Below are positions 1 through 8,490 of a stretch of 64,000 nt of DNA, piece after piece (position 1 is the stretch's first letter; each line of letters opens with the position of its first letter). Position numbers and translations under genes: made by a program. The DNA comes from Desulfosudis oleivorans (GTDB taxonomy: Bacteria; Desulfobacterota; Desulfobacteria; Desulfobacterales; SURF-7). The stretch is from assembly GCA_020723305.1 (NCBI GenBank), contig DYJC01000018.1, positions 1 through 64,000 of the forward strand, written 5' to 3'. Below the pieces are notes generated by a model that saw nothing but the letters and a program-made list of their open reading frames with translations, made no database searches and was not told the DNA's origin.

Positions 1-54
1 CTGAGCACTGACTTTCGCCGGTGTGACGCTTTATAATAGTTTTGAAATTGGCTC
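1..54 (-). repeat. Partial copy of a palindromic dispersed element (cut by window edge)
   Basis: These 54 bases are the reverse complement of 3528-3581 with one mismatch (near position 39). The outer end carries the same tip, tttgaaattggctc. The rest of the element would lie to the left of the window. Together with the fuller copy at 3528-3651 it brackets three minus-strand genes in inverted orientation. Confidence 0.85.
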
Positions 55-114
55 GGTTGAATAGGCAATTGAAAAAGATTCCGGATCAAGGTTTTCGGAA
101 TGTGTCATGAGAAA

Positions 115-1218
115 TTATTGTATGGTTGCCTGGAAAGTGTTCCCTTTGCTAAAGAGAAGAATATAGAGGATATACATGTAGCAAACGGTTGCAAGCACAG
201 CCAGAGGCCGGTAATAATTCCCAAAGGGAGCAAAGACCATCACGGTAATCCAGTGCAGAAGGATAATACTGGTTGAGTGAAACCGGATCGGGAAATCATG
301 ATACCGGCATATGATGGATAAACCGCAAAGGTTCCATCCGTAGAGGGCGGCAAATGCATGAACCCGGAGGAGCCATTTGTATTTTACGGAACTGTAGTCT
401 GAAGTGAATTGCAGAAAAATATAGAGAATTCCTGTAACAGCCGTAACCAGAAGGAAGATCATTCCGGAAGTGAGAAAGTTTTTTTGCTGCAATTCCCTGC
501 CGACTTTTTGATATAGCACAAAAATCATGAACACGGTAAAAAACAGGACTCCGGTAACAAAAACCTGGGGCAGCAGTTTTTCAAAAATGATAAAAAGAAA
601 AAAAATGATTACCCCCAGGTTGACATTCCAGAAGCCGATCTCTTTCATGATAGAAAATATCCTGTAGTTGTCTTTTTCCATCAGGGAAAAAATCAGGGAC
701 ATGGTGATCAGGGATACTGGAAAAGAAAATCCCAGGAAAAAGGTATCCAGTTGCAGTTTGGGCATGGAGATTATTTTAAGGTACTCATTATTCAAAATGA
801 CCAGACTGGAAATGATGAGTCCCATGGAAAGGCATAAAAGGGACGCCTGGTGAAATTTTAACGATACATCCTCTTTTCTGAAAAAACCGGCCGGGAAAAA
901 AGAAAAATGCTCTATCCGGATGGTCTCAACAATTCCTGCAAGAATCAGAGACAGTATCATTGCCGGAATATACAGATGGAAGAATGCAAACACGGCATAG
1001 CAGACAGCACCGGCCAGAAACAGGCTCACTTTCCGGGACAGGGCGACTTCCTGCTCCGTATAAAACAGGATCAGTGTTCCGCCGCAGCACAGGTTAAACA
1101 GGAACACATGCAGTCTTTCAAAATTGTAGGGGAAACCCGGGGTAAAAAGGTGCAGGAAGCCAAAAAAAAGTGCAATGATCATTAGTACTGCAAACAGCAG
1201 GCGAAGTCGAATGCTCAT
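115..1218 (-). CDS. Polytopic membrane protein of unknown function
   Basis: The 367-residue protein is hydrophobic throughout, with about ten to eleven probable membrane segments and short loops, and it has no soluble domain. The start is supported by a GAGGAG ribosome-binding site a few bases before the ATG. Near the C terminus sits an unusual membrane patch with charged and polar residues (LLRVHAFAALYGWNLCG, then HDFPIRFH), which recalls YndJ-like transporter proteins, but the match is from memory and weak. It is followed on the same strand upstream by the TIGR01777-type epimerase gene, with a gap of about 75 bases, so the two may be co-transcribed. No catalytic motif was recognised and no substrate can be proposed. 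Confidence 0.75.
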   Translation of the reverse strand: MSIRLRLLFAVLMIIALFFGFLHLFTPGFPYNFERLHVFLFNLCCGGTLILFYTEQEVALSRKVSLFLAGAVCYAVFAFFHLYIPAMILSLILAGIVETIRIEHFSFFPAGFFRKEDVSLKFHQASLLCLSMGLIISSLVILNNEYLKIISMPKLQLDTFFLGFSFPVSLITMSLIFSLMEKDNYRIFSIMKEIGFWNVNLGVIIFFLFIIFEKLLPQVFVTGVLFFTVFMIFVLYQKVGRELQQKNFLTSGMIFLLVTAVTGILYIFLQFTSDYSSVKYKWLLRVHAFAALYGWNLCGLSIICRYHDFPIRFHSTSIILLHWITVMVFAPFGNYYRPLAVLATVCYMYILYILLFSKGNTFQATIQ

Positions 1219-1293
1219 ATCTCCTCAATACCGGTCCCGTAATGTATTCGTAAAACCAATTTTATCTGTTTTTTGCGTTCGTATCATTCCTTG

Positions 1294-2676
1294 TCAGGAT
1301 TTTCCTAACATTTGCTTTAATGCTTCGTCAAGAACTGGATTTTTAAACCGGTAACCGGTTTGGAGGAGTTTTTGCGGCATCACACGGGTACTGGAAAGAA
1401 GAATCTCCTTTCCCATCTCCCCGAATGCGAATTGGATGACTTTGGATGGAATAGGGAAGGGTGTCGGGCGTGACAGGATTAGACCGAGTGTTTTTGTCAA
1501 GGTTTTGTTTGTAACTGGGTTTGGAGAAACAATATTTACAGGGCCGCTGACTGAATCATGAAAAAGGATATGATGGATCGATCCTAGAACATCTTCCATG
1601 CCGACCCAGCTTATATACTGGCTTCCGGAACCGATTTTTCCTCCAATACCGAATTTGTATGGCAATAAAAGCCTCTGTAATGCACCGCCAAGCGGAGTCA
1701 GCACCACACCGATCCGCAGAAATGAGGTTCTGATTCCTTTGTCCGGCAGAAGACGGGCGGATTGCTCCCATTGGTCACACACCATTGAAATAAAATCATT
1801 TCCCGGCCCATGGCTCTCATCAAGGGTTTCATTTCCCCTGTTTCCGTAGTACCCAATGGCGGAAGCGCAGATCACAACTCTTGGCGGTTTGTCAAGGGCA
1901 GCCAGTTTTTCTGCAATCAAGGTTGTTCCCCTGACCCGGCTCTGGATAATCCTATTTTTCTTTTGATCGGTCCATCGGCCGCTTCCAATATGATCACCGG
2001 CCAGATGGATGGCAGCATCGATGTTGCCGATGCTGTCCAGGCAAAGTTTTTTGGAATCAGGATCCCAGAATATCTCATCGCCTGATTTGTCCGGCGGTCT
2101 TCTGACAAGTCTGACAACGCGGTGCCCGCCGGTTGTCAGGAAGGGAACAAGTGCAGACCCTATCACACCGCTTGCGCCGGATATCAGGATGGTCATGGGT
2201 TCAGAGGCTTTTACAGAGAGATGAAGGGCGAGGTCCTGCTGCGTAATTCGATGCCGGTATCGGAATATCCGTTCCAGTTTTTTCCGGATCATGGGTTTGG
2301 ACAGGACTCCTGAAAAAAAATGCACCGGCAGTCTGTATTCGATTTCATCCTTGAGGATACAACCATTGTTCTGATCAGGAAGGAACCTGTGGGTATGAAT
2401 CCATTTTGAGAAAGGGCCACGGAGCTGTTGGTCACGGAAATACTCGTTTTCATGAAACGCAGTGTGCCGGGCATGCCATGTAAAGGGAAAGGGTCCGGCT
2501 TTCATTTCCAGAAGAACCTCAGCTCCTTTTTCAATTTCACCGGACCGCATTAATACTTTCAAGGGATCCCAGGGAGGACTAAGCCGTTCAATAGCACCGG
2601 GCCGGGAATGCCACTTAAAAACCTCTTCAACCGGCACACCCATTGAGGAGCTTTTGGTAAAGAAATTACTGCCCAT
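1294..2676 (-). CDS. TIGR01777-type NAD-dependent epimerase with N-terminal SRPBCC domain
   Basis: This 460-residue protein has two parts. The first roughly 155 residues look like a START/SRPBCC ligand-binding domain (wHsrpGAieRLsPPW pattern). The rest is an extended short-chain dehydrogenase/epimerase with a Rossmann dinucleotide motif (ISGASGVIGSAL, about residue 165) and the family's IGYYGNRG and SWVGMEDV stretches. The length is normal for the two-domain form of the family (SDR39U1/YfcH relatives). The reaction is not established for the family. No strong Shine-Dalgarno is seen, but the N-terminal pattern fits this start. It sits between a membrane protein and a small conserved gene on the same strand. 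Confidence 0.88.
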   Translation of the reverse strand: MGSNFFTKSSSMGVPVEEVFKWHSRPGAIERLSPPWDPLKVLMRSGEIEKGAEVLLEMKAGPFPFTWHARHTAFHENEYFRDQQLRGPFSKWIHTHRFLPDQNNGCILKDEIEYRLPVHFFSGVLSKPMIRKKLERIFRYRHRITQQDLALHLSVKASEPMTILISGASGVIGSALVPFLTTGGHRVVRLVRRPPDKSGDEIFWDPDSKKLCLDSIGNIDAAIHLAGDHIGSGRWTDQKKNRIIQSRVRGTTLIAEKLAALDKPPRVVICASAIGYYGNRGNETLDESHGPGNDFISMVCDQWEQSARLLPDKGIRTSFLRIGVVLTPLGGALQRLLLPYKFGIGGKIGSGSQYISWVGMEDVLGSIHHILFHDSVSGPVNIVSPNPVTNKTLTKTLGLILSRPTPFPIPSKVIQFAFGEMGKEILLSSTRVMPQKLLQTGYRFKNPVLDEALKQMLGKS

Positions 2677-2704
2677 GTTGTCTCTGTTGTCTTTATAGAA
2701 AAAT

Positions 2705-3067
2705 TCAATTCAAGAGATTAAATTGTTTCTTCAGCCATGTTTTGATTTCGCCCTCGATGGCATAAACCCCTCTGTGGTGCCCGATTGAATCCAGAAACTG
2801 CTGTTTCAAATCTTCAGGAACATCAATCTCAGCCAGTTCCTTGGCCTCATCCGAGTTTCTTCGAATCAGAAAAATTTTGGGAACTTTTCCCCATGTGTCA
2901 ACAACAAAGTAATGGGAAACATCCTCTTTTGAACGGATGACATAATTGCCCCTCGCCCAGTTGTTTCCCCATTCCAGATAAAGCCGAACCGCTTCTTCAG
3001 GAGTCATGTCCCAGTCGATCTGATTCACCAGGTTTCTGTTTGTTTTTACTTGTTCCAAATGAAGCAT
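2705..3067 (-). CDS. Small conserved protein, DVU0772-like
   Basis: The 120-residue soluble protein has no recognised catalytic motif. It is acidic, with conserved-looking stretches WDMTPEEAVRLYLEWGNNWARG and a C-terminal HHRGVYAIEGEIKTWLKK pattern (shown here only as landmarks of the family). From memory it matches a small protein family typified by DVU0772 of Desulfovibrio and common in sulfate reducers. An AGGAGG ribosome-binding site lies seven bases before the ATG, so the start is secure. The gene heads a minus-strand run with the epimerase and the membrane protein. Function is unknown. Confidence 0.8.
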   Translation of the reverse strand: MLHLEQVKTNRNLVNQIDWDMTPEEAVRLYLEWGNNWARGNYVIRSKEDVSHYFVVDTWGKVPKIFLIRRNSDEAKELAEIDVPEDLKQQFLDSIGHHRGVYAIEGEIKTWLKKQFNLLN

Positions 3068-3527
3068 AGCTACCTCCTGTTTTTTTGTGATGCACCCGGA
3101 TATTTATTTTTACTTAGAGACAAAGCAAACGGTATGCCACACATTCTTTGACTTTTTGATCTGGAATGATCTTTTATTTACTTTCCTTTGAATGAAGCTT
3201 ATATAACGAATTCAACAATGAGTATTTCCAAATTTTATATGGTTGCGTTTACATTTAATGTTTCCTTTGATACAAAAGTGTATCGTACGGTGGAATGAAA
3301 CACATACAGTGTCCAACGATCTGGTTGGTAAGCACGGTATTGCATAACTTCTTGTAAGGTTATTCTTTTTTCTTTCTGCCGGAGAGATCTCGGGCGTTGA
3401 TGATGCAGGAAGAAGTTTTTTCATTTATCCTGGATTGACTTCATAACATGTTGTTATGAAATGTTTTTTATTAGCCTATGGGTTGGCATGCATCTTGAAA
3501 TATTCCGATCAGGAATTGATTGACTTA
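3068..3527. other. Gene-free stretch between divergent genes
   Basis: This AT-rich interval separates the minus-strand DVU0772-like gene from the plus-strand redox operon. It holds one clear inverted repeat at 3440-3460 and then the palindromic element at 3528-3651. The one open frame of 70 codons on the minus strand (3212-3424) shows no ribosome-binding site or family resemblance and is not called. Confidence 0.6.
3440..3460. promoter_or_regulatory. Perfect inverted repeat, possible operator
   Basis: Two 9-base arms, ttcataaca and tgttatgaa, are separated by tgt. A short T-run follows on the plus strand, but the stem is AT-only apart from two G-C pairs, so a protein-binding site is as likely as a terminator. 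It lies about 250 bases before the redox operon that includes an arsenate reductase domain, so an ArsR-type site is conceivable but not shown. Confidence 0.4.
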
Positions 3528-3651
3528 GAGCCAATTTCAAAACGATTATAAAGCGTCACACCGGCGAAAGTCAGTGCTCAGAAAAGAGCCGAAAATACTG
3601 GATTTTCGTTTTCGCCGGAACTACAACAAGAGACTTTTGAAATTGATTCTC
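3528..3651. repeat. Palindromic MITE-like element with terminal inverted repeats
   Basis: The ends are imperfect inverted repeats (gagccaatttcaaaa at the left, ttttgaaattgattctc at the right). Inner segments also pair (ccggcgaaag at 3561-3570 with ttttcgccgg near 3608-3617). The left half recurs inverted at 1-54 and the right half recurs at 14907-14951. At about 124 bases with no coding capacity, it resembles a non-autonomous mobile element or a large intergenic palindrome. Confidence 0.75.
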
Positions 3652-3708
3652 AGTTTTAACTACCATTCATAAATTACAATGATCATCAAAAAAAAAGGAG
3701 GTATTATC

Positions 3709-3861
3709 ATGGCCAGTTGGAAATGTTCAAATTGTGGATATACGCTTGAAAAAGAAGTTCCACCTGAAGAGTGTCCATCCTGCAAAAAAAAATGTGAGTT
3801 CCTGGATAACACCTGCTATACTCCGGATTGCGCAGCTCCTGGTGTTGATGACCGAATCTAA
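3709..3861 (+). CDS. Rubredoxin-like zinc/iron-ribbon protein
   Basis: The 50-residue protein has two CxxC knuckles (CSNCGY and CPSCKKKC) of the rubredoxin/rubrerythrin C-terminal type and three further cysteines in its tail, so it probably binds iron as a small electron carrier. The longer frame starting at 3679 was trimmed because GGAGG at 3697-3701 sits seven bases before the ATG at 3709. It is the first gene of a plus-strand redox operon with a flavodoxin 20 bases downstream, which supports an electron-transfer role. Confidence 0.85.
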   Translation: MASWKCSNCGYTLEKEVPPEECPSCKKKCEFLDNTCYTPDCAAPGVDDRI

Positions 3862-3881
3862 ACGGTGGAGGTATTGATATT

Positions 3882-4322
3882 ATGGGCAAAGCATTGATTG
3901 TATATGCATCCAGAGCCGGCGAAACCAAAAAAATTGGGGAATTGATTGCAGAAGGGCTTCGGTTTTCGGCAATTGATGTACAGGTTAAAGCCGCAAAGGA
4001 CATCAAAAAATTGGATGAGCTGGTTGGTTTTGATGTCTATATTTTCGGTTCAGCTACCTATCATGGAGAGATGATGGAGAGCATGAAAACACTTCTTTTC
4101 ATGGCTGAAAAAGCAGGGCTTGAAAATAAAATAGGGGGAGCATTCGGAGCCTTTGGATGGAGCGGGGAAGCCCCTGAACGGATTTATGAAACCATGAAAA
4201 ACATTTTTCAGATGGATATGACCAGCACACCCCTGCGGCTAAAGTCCAGCGGTCTTGGAGGAGGGTTTAAGATGGCACAGGATTATGGCCGGGAAATTGC
4301 TAAAAAGATGGAGCGCAAATAA
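3882..4322 (+). CDS. Flavodoxin
   Basis: The 146-residue protein has the short-chain flavodoxin length and order: beta strand ALIVYASRAGET with the FMN phosphate loop near residues 9-15, the second FMN loop at FGSATYHGE and the third at FGAFGWSGEAPER. It would carry one or two electrons on FMN in the cytoplasm. A GGAGG site precedes the ATG. Its neighbours are a rubredoxin-like protein, a flavoprotein-arsenate reductase fusion and a ferredoxin, so the operon looks like a self-contained electron-delivery unit. The partner is not identified by the sequence. Confidence 0.93.
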   Translation: MGKALIVYASRAGETKKIGELIAEGLRFSAIDVQVKAAKDIKKLDELVGFDVYIFGSATYHGEMMESMKTLLFMAEKAGLENKIGGAFGAFGWSGEAPERIYETMKNIFQMDMTSTPLRLKSSGLGGGFKMAQDYGREIAKKMERK

Positions 4323-4340
4323 AGATCAGATGAGGTTATC

Positions 4341-5312
4341 ATGCTTGTACTTGGACTTCAGGGCAGTCCTAGAAAAAATGGAAGCACAGATTATCTCCTT
4401 TCCTCCTTTTTTAAGGAGGTTGGTAAAAAAGGAGTGGAATCAAAAATTGTTGATATCTGCCGGAAAAATATCAAACCGTGCAAGGGATGCGGCTATTGCG
4501 AGAAGCATGGGTTCTGTGTCACGAAAGAGGATGACATGGCCCTTGAGATGTACGGCCTTGTTCGAGAGGCAGATATTATTGTGGCAGCCACTCCCATCTA
4601 TTTTTATCATGCATCTGCCCAGATGAAAGGTTTTATCGATCGGTGCCAGACCCTCTGGTCCCGGAAATATCGTTTCAGGCTAACAGATCCAGGCTATAAA
4701 ACCAGGAAAGGTTTTCTTCTTTCACCCGCTGCTACAAAAGGAGTGAATCTGTTTGAGGGATTGAACGTTACCATGAAGTATTTTTTCGATGCCCTGAATG
4801 CGGAATATTGCGGCGGTCTTACATACAGGGCAATTGAAAAACCGGATGATTTCAAAAATGTTCCCTCCCTTCAGGAAGATATCGCAAACAGTGTGGACAG
4901 GATGGTTTCGCCATTTTCCAATCGAAAAAAAATACTGTTCGCCTGCCGGGAGAATGCATGCAGAAGCCAGATGGCAAGCGCTTTTGCGCAATATTACGGG
5001 GGAGAAAAAGTGGAGGCGCTCCGGGGAGGAAGCACTCCGGTTAAAAAAATCAATCCCATGATGGAAGAGGTTATGGCTGAAAAAGGGATTGATATGGCTT
5101 TCCGGGTTCCCCAATCCATTGAGACTGCAATTACAAAGAGCAAACCCGATATGATTGTCACCATGGGATGCGGTGAAGCCTGCCCGTTTGTTCCCGGGTC
5201 GGAAAGGGTTGATTGGAATCTGCCGGACCCATCGGGAAAGGATTTATCTTTCATGAGAGAGGTTCGGGACCAGATTGAGGAAAAAATTTTGAATCTGCTT
5301 GGAAGGTTTTGA
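4341..5312 (+). CDS. Iron-sulfur flavoprotein fused to arsenate reductase (ArsC/LMW-PTP) domain
   Basis: The 323-residue protein is a fusion. Residues 1 to about 190 form an NADPH-dependent FMN reductase/iron-sulfur flavoprotein domain (GSPRKNGST phosphate loop near residue 8; cysteines of CKGCGYCEKHGFC at 47-59). Residues about 196-323 form a thioredoxin-coupled arsenate reductase domain of the low-molecular-weight phosphatase fold. It has a Cx5R loop with Cys202 and Arg208, a second cysteine pair at 277 and 281 (MGCGEACP) and the DWNLPDP acid motif. All residues expected of an active arsenate reductase are present. The flavin domain may supply the electrons that thioredoxin normally gives. 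A ferredoxin gene follows immediately. Confidence 0.88.
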   Translation: MLVLGLQGSPRKNGSTDYLLSSFFKEVGKKGVESKIVDICRKNIKPCKGCGYCEKHGFCVTKEDDMALEMYGLVREADIIVAATPIYFYHASAQMKGFIDRCQTLWSRKYRFRLTDPGYKTRKGFLLSPAATKGVNLFEGLNVTMKYFFDALNAEYCGGLTYRAIEKPDDFKNVPSLQEDIANSVDRMVSPFSNRKKILFACRENACRSQMASAFAQYYGGEKVEALRGGSTPVKKINPMMEEVMAEKGIDMAFRVPQSIETAITKSKPDMIVTMGCGEACPFVPGSERVDWNLPDPSGKDLSFMREVRDQIEEKILNLLGRF

Positions 5313-5314
5313 TC

Positions 5315-5503
5315 ATGAGAAAACCGACGATTGAAATGGGGGATTGCCTTTTGTGTGAAATCTGTGAGGAAGTCTGCCCTCAGGTATTTGCACTAAATGA
5401 TCTGGGGTATGTGTCGATTTCCGACCTTGAAATTTATCCGGAAGAGTGCGTAGACGACGCTATCCGTAATTGCCCGGCAGATTGTATCTCATGGGAAGAG
5501 TAG
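5315..5503 (+). CDS. Ferredoxin, single [4Fe-4S] type
   Basis: The 62-residue acidic protein has CLLCEICEEVCP near the N terminus and CPADC near the C terminus, the pattern of a single-cluster ferredoxin with degenerate second motif. The frame could open with TTG at 5309, overlapping the preceding stop; ATG at 5315 was chosen as the usual codon. Either way translation is probably coupled to the flavoprotein-ArsC gene, which makes this ferredoxin a likely electron donor or acceptor for that fusion. Confidence 0.88.
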   Translation: MRKPTIEMGDCLLCEICEEVCPQVFALNDLGYVSISDLEIYPEECVDDAIRNCPADCISWEE

Positions 5504-5536
5504 TCGTGCCAAGGTCATGGTCTTGCGTCCGCCCGG

Positions 5537-6220
5537 ATGGATTCTAATCACATGCGGTTTCGAAAACTGAAAATACAGATCCAAGAGATGCTGATAAGAG
5601 ATGATTTTCCAGCAGCTCTTGAAGAAATCTGTAACCTGCCGTCCATACAAGTGGTTAATCCGCTATTCTCTTTTTTTCACGCCGGCAATGAGCTGCTAAA
5701 ATGGCGTGCAGTAACCGCCATGGGAGGTGTGGTTTCCATGATGGCTGCCCGGAAGCCGGAATCTGCTCGTGTCGTTATGCGCCGTCTGATCTGGAACCTG
5801 AATGATGAATCCGGAGGAATTGGGTGGGGATCACCCGAGGCCATGGGTGAGATCATGGCTCAGAATAAAGAGATGGCAAGAGAATACCATCGACTTTTGC
5901 TTTCCTATATCATTCCGCATGGAAATTATATTGAACATGCCATTCTTCAAAGAGGGGTTCTGTGGGGCATCGGACGACTTGCCCATGCAGAACCCGCTCT
6001 TATCCAATCATCAATTGATTATCTGATTCCGTTTTTATCCTCTCCGGATCCAGTTCATCGCGGCCTGGCATCCTGGACAGCTTCCCTTTATAATTATGAG
6101 CCGACAAACAGGCTGCTGATTCACAACAGACAGGACCACTCTCTGATTGTCATATATCATAACAGTCAACTGGAAGAGGTAACGGTTTCGTTCATGGCAT
6201 CACAGAACAATTCCGGTTAG
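5537..6220 (+). CDS. Conserved HEAT-like protein, DVU0298-like
   Basis: The 227-residue soluble protein is mostly alpha-helical, with a GGIGWGSPEAMGEI landmark and repeated helical pairs in a HEAT-like manner. From memory it matches a family of sulfate reducers typified by DVU0298, whose function is unknown. It is the last gene of the redox operon, 33 bases after the ferredoxin. Its stop codon overlaps the stop of the convergent ferritin-like gene within the bases TTAG at 6217-6220. Confidence 0.7.
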   Translation: MDSNHMRFRKLKIQIQEMLIRDDFPAALEEICNLPSIQVVNPLFSFFHAGNELLKWRAVTAMGGVVSMMAARKPESARVVMRRLIWNLNDESGGIGWGSPEAMGEIMAQNKEMAREYHRLLLSYIIPHGNYIEHAILQRGVLWGIGRLAHAEPALIQSSIDYLIPFLSSPDPVHRGLASWTASLYNYEPTNRLLIHNRQDHSLIVIYHNSQLEEVTVSFMASQNNSG

Positions 6221-6684
6221 TCGCCTTGCAGGGCCATATGATCATCATAAATGGTTTCAAGGATATTTTTATGTTTGGCCTCTTCCTGGCAAAGCATCTT
6301 GAATATTTTCTTTGAACCTTCATCCTCTGCTTTTGCAACCAGTTCGTTATATAATTGCAGTGCTTTTTCTTCACGTTTCATGGCCAGCCGCAACGTGTCT
6401 GTGAATGGCATTCCTTTTTCATAAGGAATATCAACGATATAATTACTTCGTTTTATATCGGATATCCATTTAAACTTATAGTTATCCAGGGTTTCCCGGT
6501 TTTCTTTAAAATTGATCAGCAGTTTTTCATGCTTTTTTTCCTCATCGGCAAATTCTTTCAGAACCGATTTTGAACTTGAAAAAGTTTCTTCTTTGCTCAA
6601 TCCTGTGTAAAACTCAACCGCTTCTCTTTCTTTCTCGATCGCAAAATCCAATATGTCGTCCATTGATTCAAATTTCATATTCAT
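6217..6684 (-). CDS. Ferritin-like (rubrerythrin-type) di-iron protein
   Basis: The 155-residue protein is a four-helix ferritin-like domain. The iron ligands are visible as two Glu helices and two ExxH helices: EREAVEFY, DEEKKHE, KREEKALQLY and CQEEAKHK. There is no rubredoxin domain, so it is a short rubrerythrin relative rather than full rubrerythrin. A role in peroxide reduction or iron handling is usual for the family in anaerobes. A GGAG site precedes the start. It converges on the redox operon with overlapping stop codons. Confidence 0.88.
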   Translation of the reverse strand: MNMKFESMDDILDFAIEKEREAVEFYTGLSKEETFSSSKSVLKEFADEEKKHEKLLINFKENRETLDNYKFKWISDIKRSNYIVDIPYEKGMPFTDTLRLAMKREEKALQLYNELVAKAEDEGSKKIFKMLCQEEAKHKNILETIYDDHMALQGD

Positions 6685-6908
6685 TCTCCTATGTTCATTA
6701 TTCTAATTATTCTAATTTATATTATCATTTGAGGTCCATACTGTCCTGATGGGACAGATGACTCTATATGGATCATATCTTGTTCATTGTGTCAATCAAA
6801 AGGATATTTTCTTTCAGGGTGCGTATTATCACACTGAAAAGCATGAACCGGATTCTGCTCTCATTTCCCATTTAAAAGTCCGGTCTATCAGGATCTTACA
6901 ATTTTTGT

Positions 6909-7097
6909 TCAGTTCCAGATAGAACGGCAGCTTTCTGTTTCACAGGTCAGCCGGATTTTACCGGAGTCTATCATATGCGATACAATGGGTGACAGAAGTT
7001 CGGTTTCATCTGTTTGCAACTGTTCCTCGACAGACTCAATGATTTGGTATAGATCGGTGGTTAATTTTTGTTTTTCAGATTCGTTTTTTGTATTCAT
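6909..7097 (-). CDS. Small hypothetical protein
   Basis: The 62-residue acidic protein is probably helical and has one Cys pair (CETESC) near its end. The frame can open at 7103, but the GGAGG site at about 7105-7109 would be one base from that ATG and is seven bases from the second ATG at 7097, so the second was chosen. No family was recognised. It stands alone between the ferritin-like gene and the methyltransferase gene. Confidence 0.55.
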   Translation of the reverse strand: MNTKNESEKQKLTTDLYQIIESVEEQLQTDETELLSPIVSHMIDSGKIRLTCETESCRSIWN

Positions 7098-7275
7098 GAT
7101 CATTCCTCCGTTCGTAAAATTGAATTATAATTGATTACGTCAACAGCAATATACATGCCATTTATTATGCATAGATCAGCTGCAAGGAAAACTTCTATTT
7201 TGTCCTTCAGCATCTCTATACAAGAGGGATAGGGTTTAGGAATAGTTGGCTTGGGTTGCACTGCACGAACAGGAA

Positions 7276-8490
7276 CTACAGAATTCGCAATACAATACAT
7301 TTCAGGTAATAGGTCTCCGGAACAGAGAGCAGAATCGGGTGGTCGCGTCCCTGCATCCTTTTTTCAATCACCTGCACAGACCGTCCTGCATCCTTTGCCG
7401 CTTCTTTCAGTATTTGCAGGAACTGCGCCTCGCCGACGTGATAGGAACAAGAGCAGGTGATAAGCATCCCGCCCGGGTTTAAAATCTTCATGGTGCGCAG
7501 GTTGATTTCTTTGTATCCGCGTATGGCTGGTTCAAGGGCAGTCCGATTTTTGGCAAAGGCGGGCGGGTCTAAAACGACTGTATCAAAGCGTTCGCCCGCA
7601 TCCTCAAAATCATTCAGCTTGTCAAAGACATTGCCTTCCAGAAATTCGACATTCTCCATTTCATTCAAAGCAGCATTTCGGCGAGCCCGTTCCAGTGCAG
7701 GCGCAGAAATATCGATTGCAGTAACGGTTTCACACGTTTTTGCAAGGTGAAGTGCAAAAGAGCCGTTAAAGCTGAAACAGTCCAATCCGCGTCCACGGGC
7801 ATAGCGCATTGCCGCGGCCCGATTTTCGCGTTGATCAAGGAAGGCTCCTGTCTTCTGGCCCTGGATGAGATCAACGGCAGATCGGATTCCGTTTTCTTCG
7901 ATGAGGATTTCGCCCAGATCGGCTGGATTGCCATGAAGCAGACCCGCAGTCATCGGCAAGTGTTCGAGCAGGCGTACCTTGGCATCGTTTCGCTCTACGA
8001 TCAGGCGGGGTTGAAATGCTTCATTGAGCAGTTCGACCCACATCGGTTTCAACAGATCCATTCCACGTGTGAGGGTCTGGATGGAAAAGGAATCCGCGTA
8101 TCGGTCGATGATAAGTCCCGGAAGCAGGTCGCCTTCGGAGTGTACCAGACGGTATGCGTTTGTGTTGGTTGTGATCTGCATGCGCCATCGTATGGCTGAT
8201 TCCAAGCGGCTGCGCCAGAAATTCCGATCGATTGCATCTTCCTTTTTGGATAACAGCCGCAGCGATATTTCAGATTCTTCATGATAATGTGCCATTGCAA
8301 GAAATCGGCCCCGATAATCCAGCACACGCACGACGGATCCGCTTTCAACATCCGGTTTGCCGATCAGATCACTTCGATAGATCCATAAATGGCCGGTCTG
8401 TGCTCTTGCCGTGCCTTTTGCACTCAAAACTGCATCATTTGTGTTTCCTGATCGGGGGTGGGCCGGATTTTTTTTTTGACGCTTCGACAT
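7276..8490 (-). CDS. Class I SAM-dependent rRNA methyltransferase, RlmI type
   Basis: The 404-residue protein has an N-terminal PUA-like domain (GHLWIYRSDL, about residues 33-42), a linker domain and a C-terminal Rossmann methyltransferase domain. The latter shows the SAM loop DCFSFNGSFALHLA, DPPAFAK as motif IV, and a catalytic cysteine in TCSCSYHV as in m5C RNA methyltransferases. The closest known role is methylation of cytosine in 23S rRNA (RlmI, position 1962 in E. coli). The length is typical. It is a single housekeeping gene here. Confidence 0.9.
   Translation of the reverse strand: MSKRQKKNPAHPRSGNTNDAVLSAKGTARAQTGHLWIYRSDLIGKPDVESGSVVRVLDYRGRFLAMAHYHEESEISLRLLSKKEDAIDRNFWRSRLESAIRWRMQITTNTNAYRLVHSEGDLLPGLIIDRYADSFSIQTLTRGMDLLKPMWVELLNEAFQPRLIVERNDAKVRLLEHLPMTAGLLHGNPADLGEILIEENGIRSAVDLIQGQKTGAFLDQRENRAAAMRYARGRGLDCFSFNGSFALHLAKTCETVTAIDISAPALERARRNAALNEMENVEFLEGNVFDKLNDFEDAGERFDTVVLDPPAFAKNRTALEPAIRGYKEINLRTMKILNPGGMLITCSCSYHVGEAQFLQILKEAAKDAGRSVQVIEKRMQGRDHPILLSVPETYYLKCIVLRIL

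Noticed and set aside
3212..3424. Minus-strand open frame of 70 codons in the gap before the redox operon
   Set aside because: No ribosome-binding site, no family resemblance, and the region has regulatory and repeat features instead.
7100..7300. Minus-strand open frame of 66 codons between the small hypothetical gene and the methyltransferase gene
   Set aside because: It overlaps the end of the methyltransferase gene and the start region of the small gene, and lacks a clear ribosome-binding site or family pattern.
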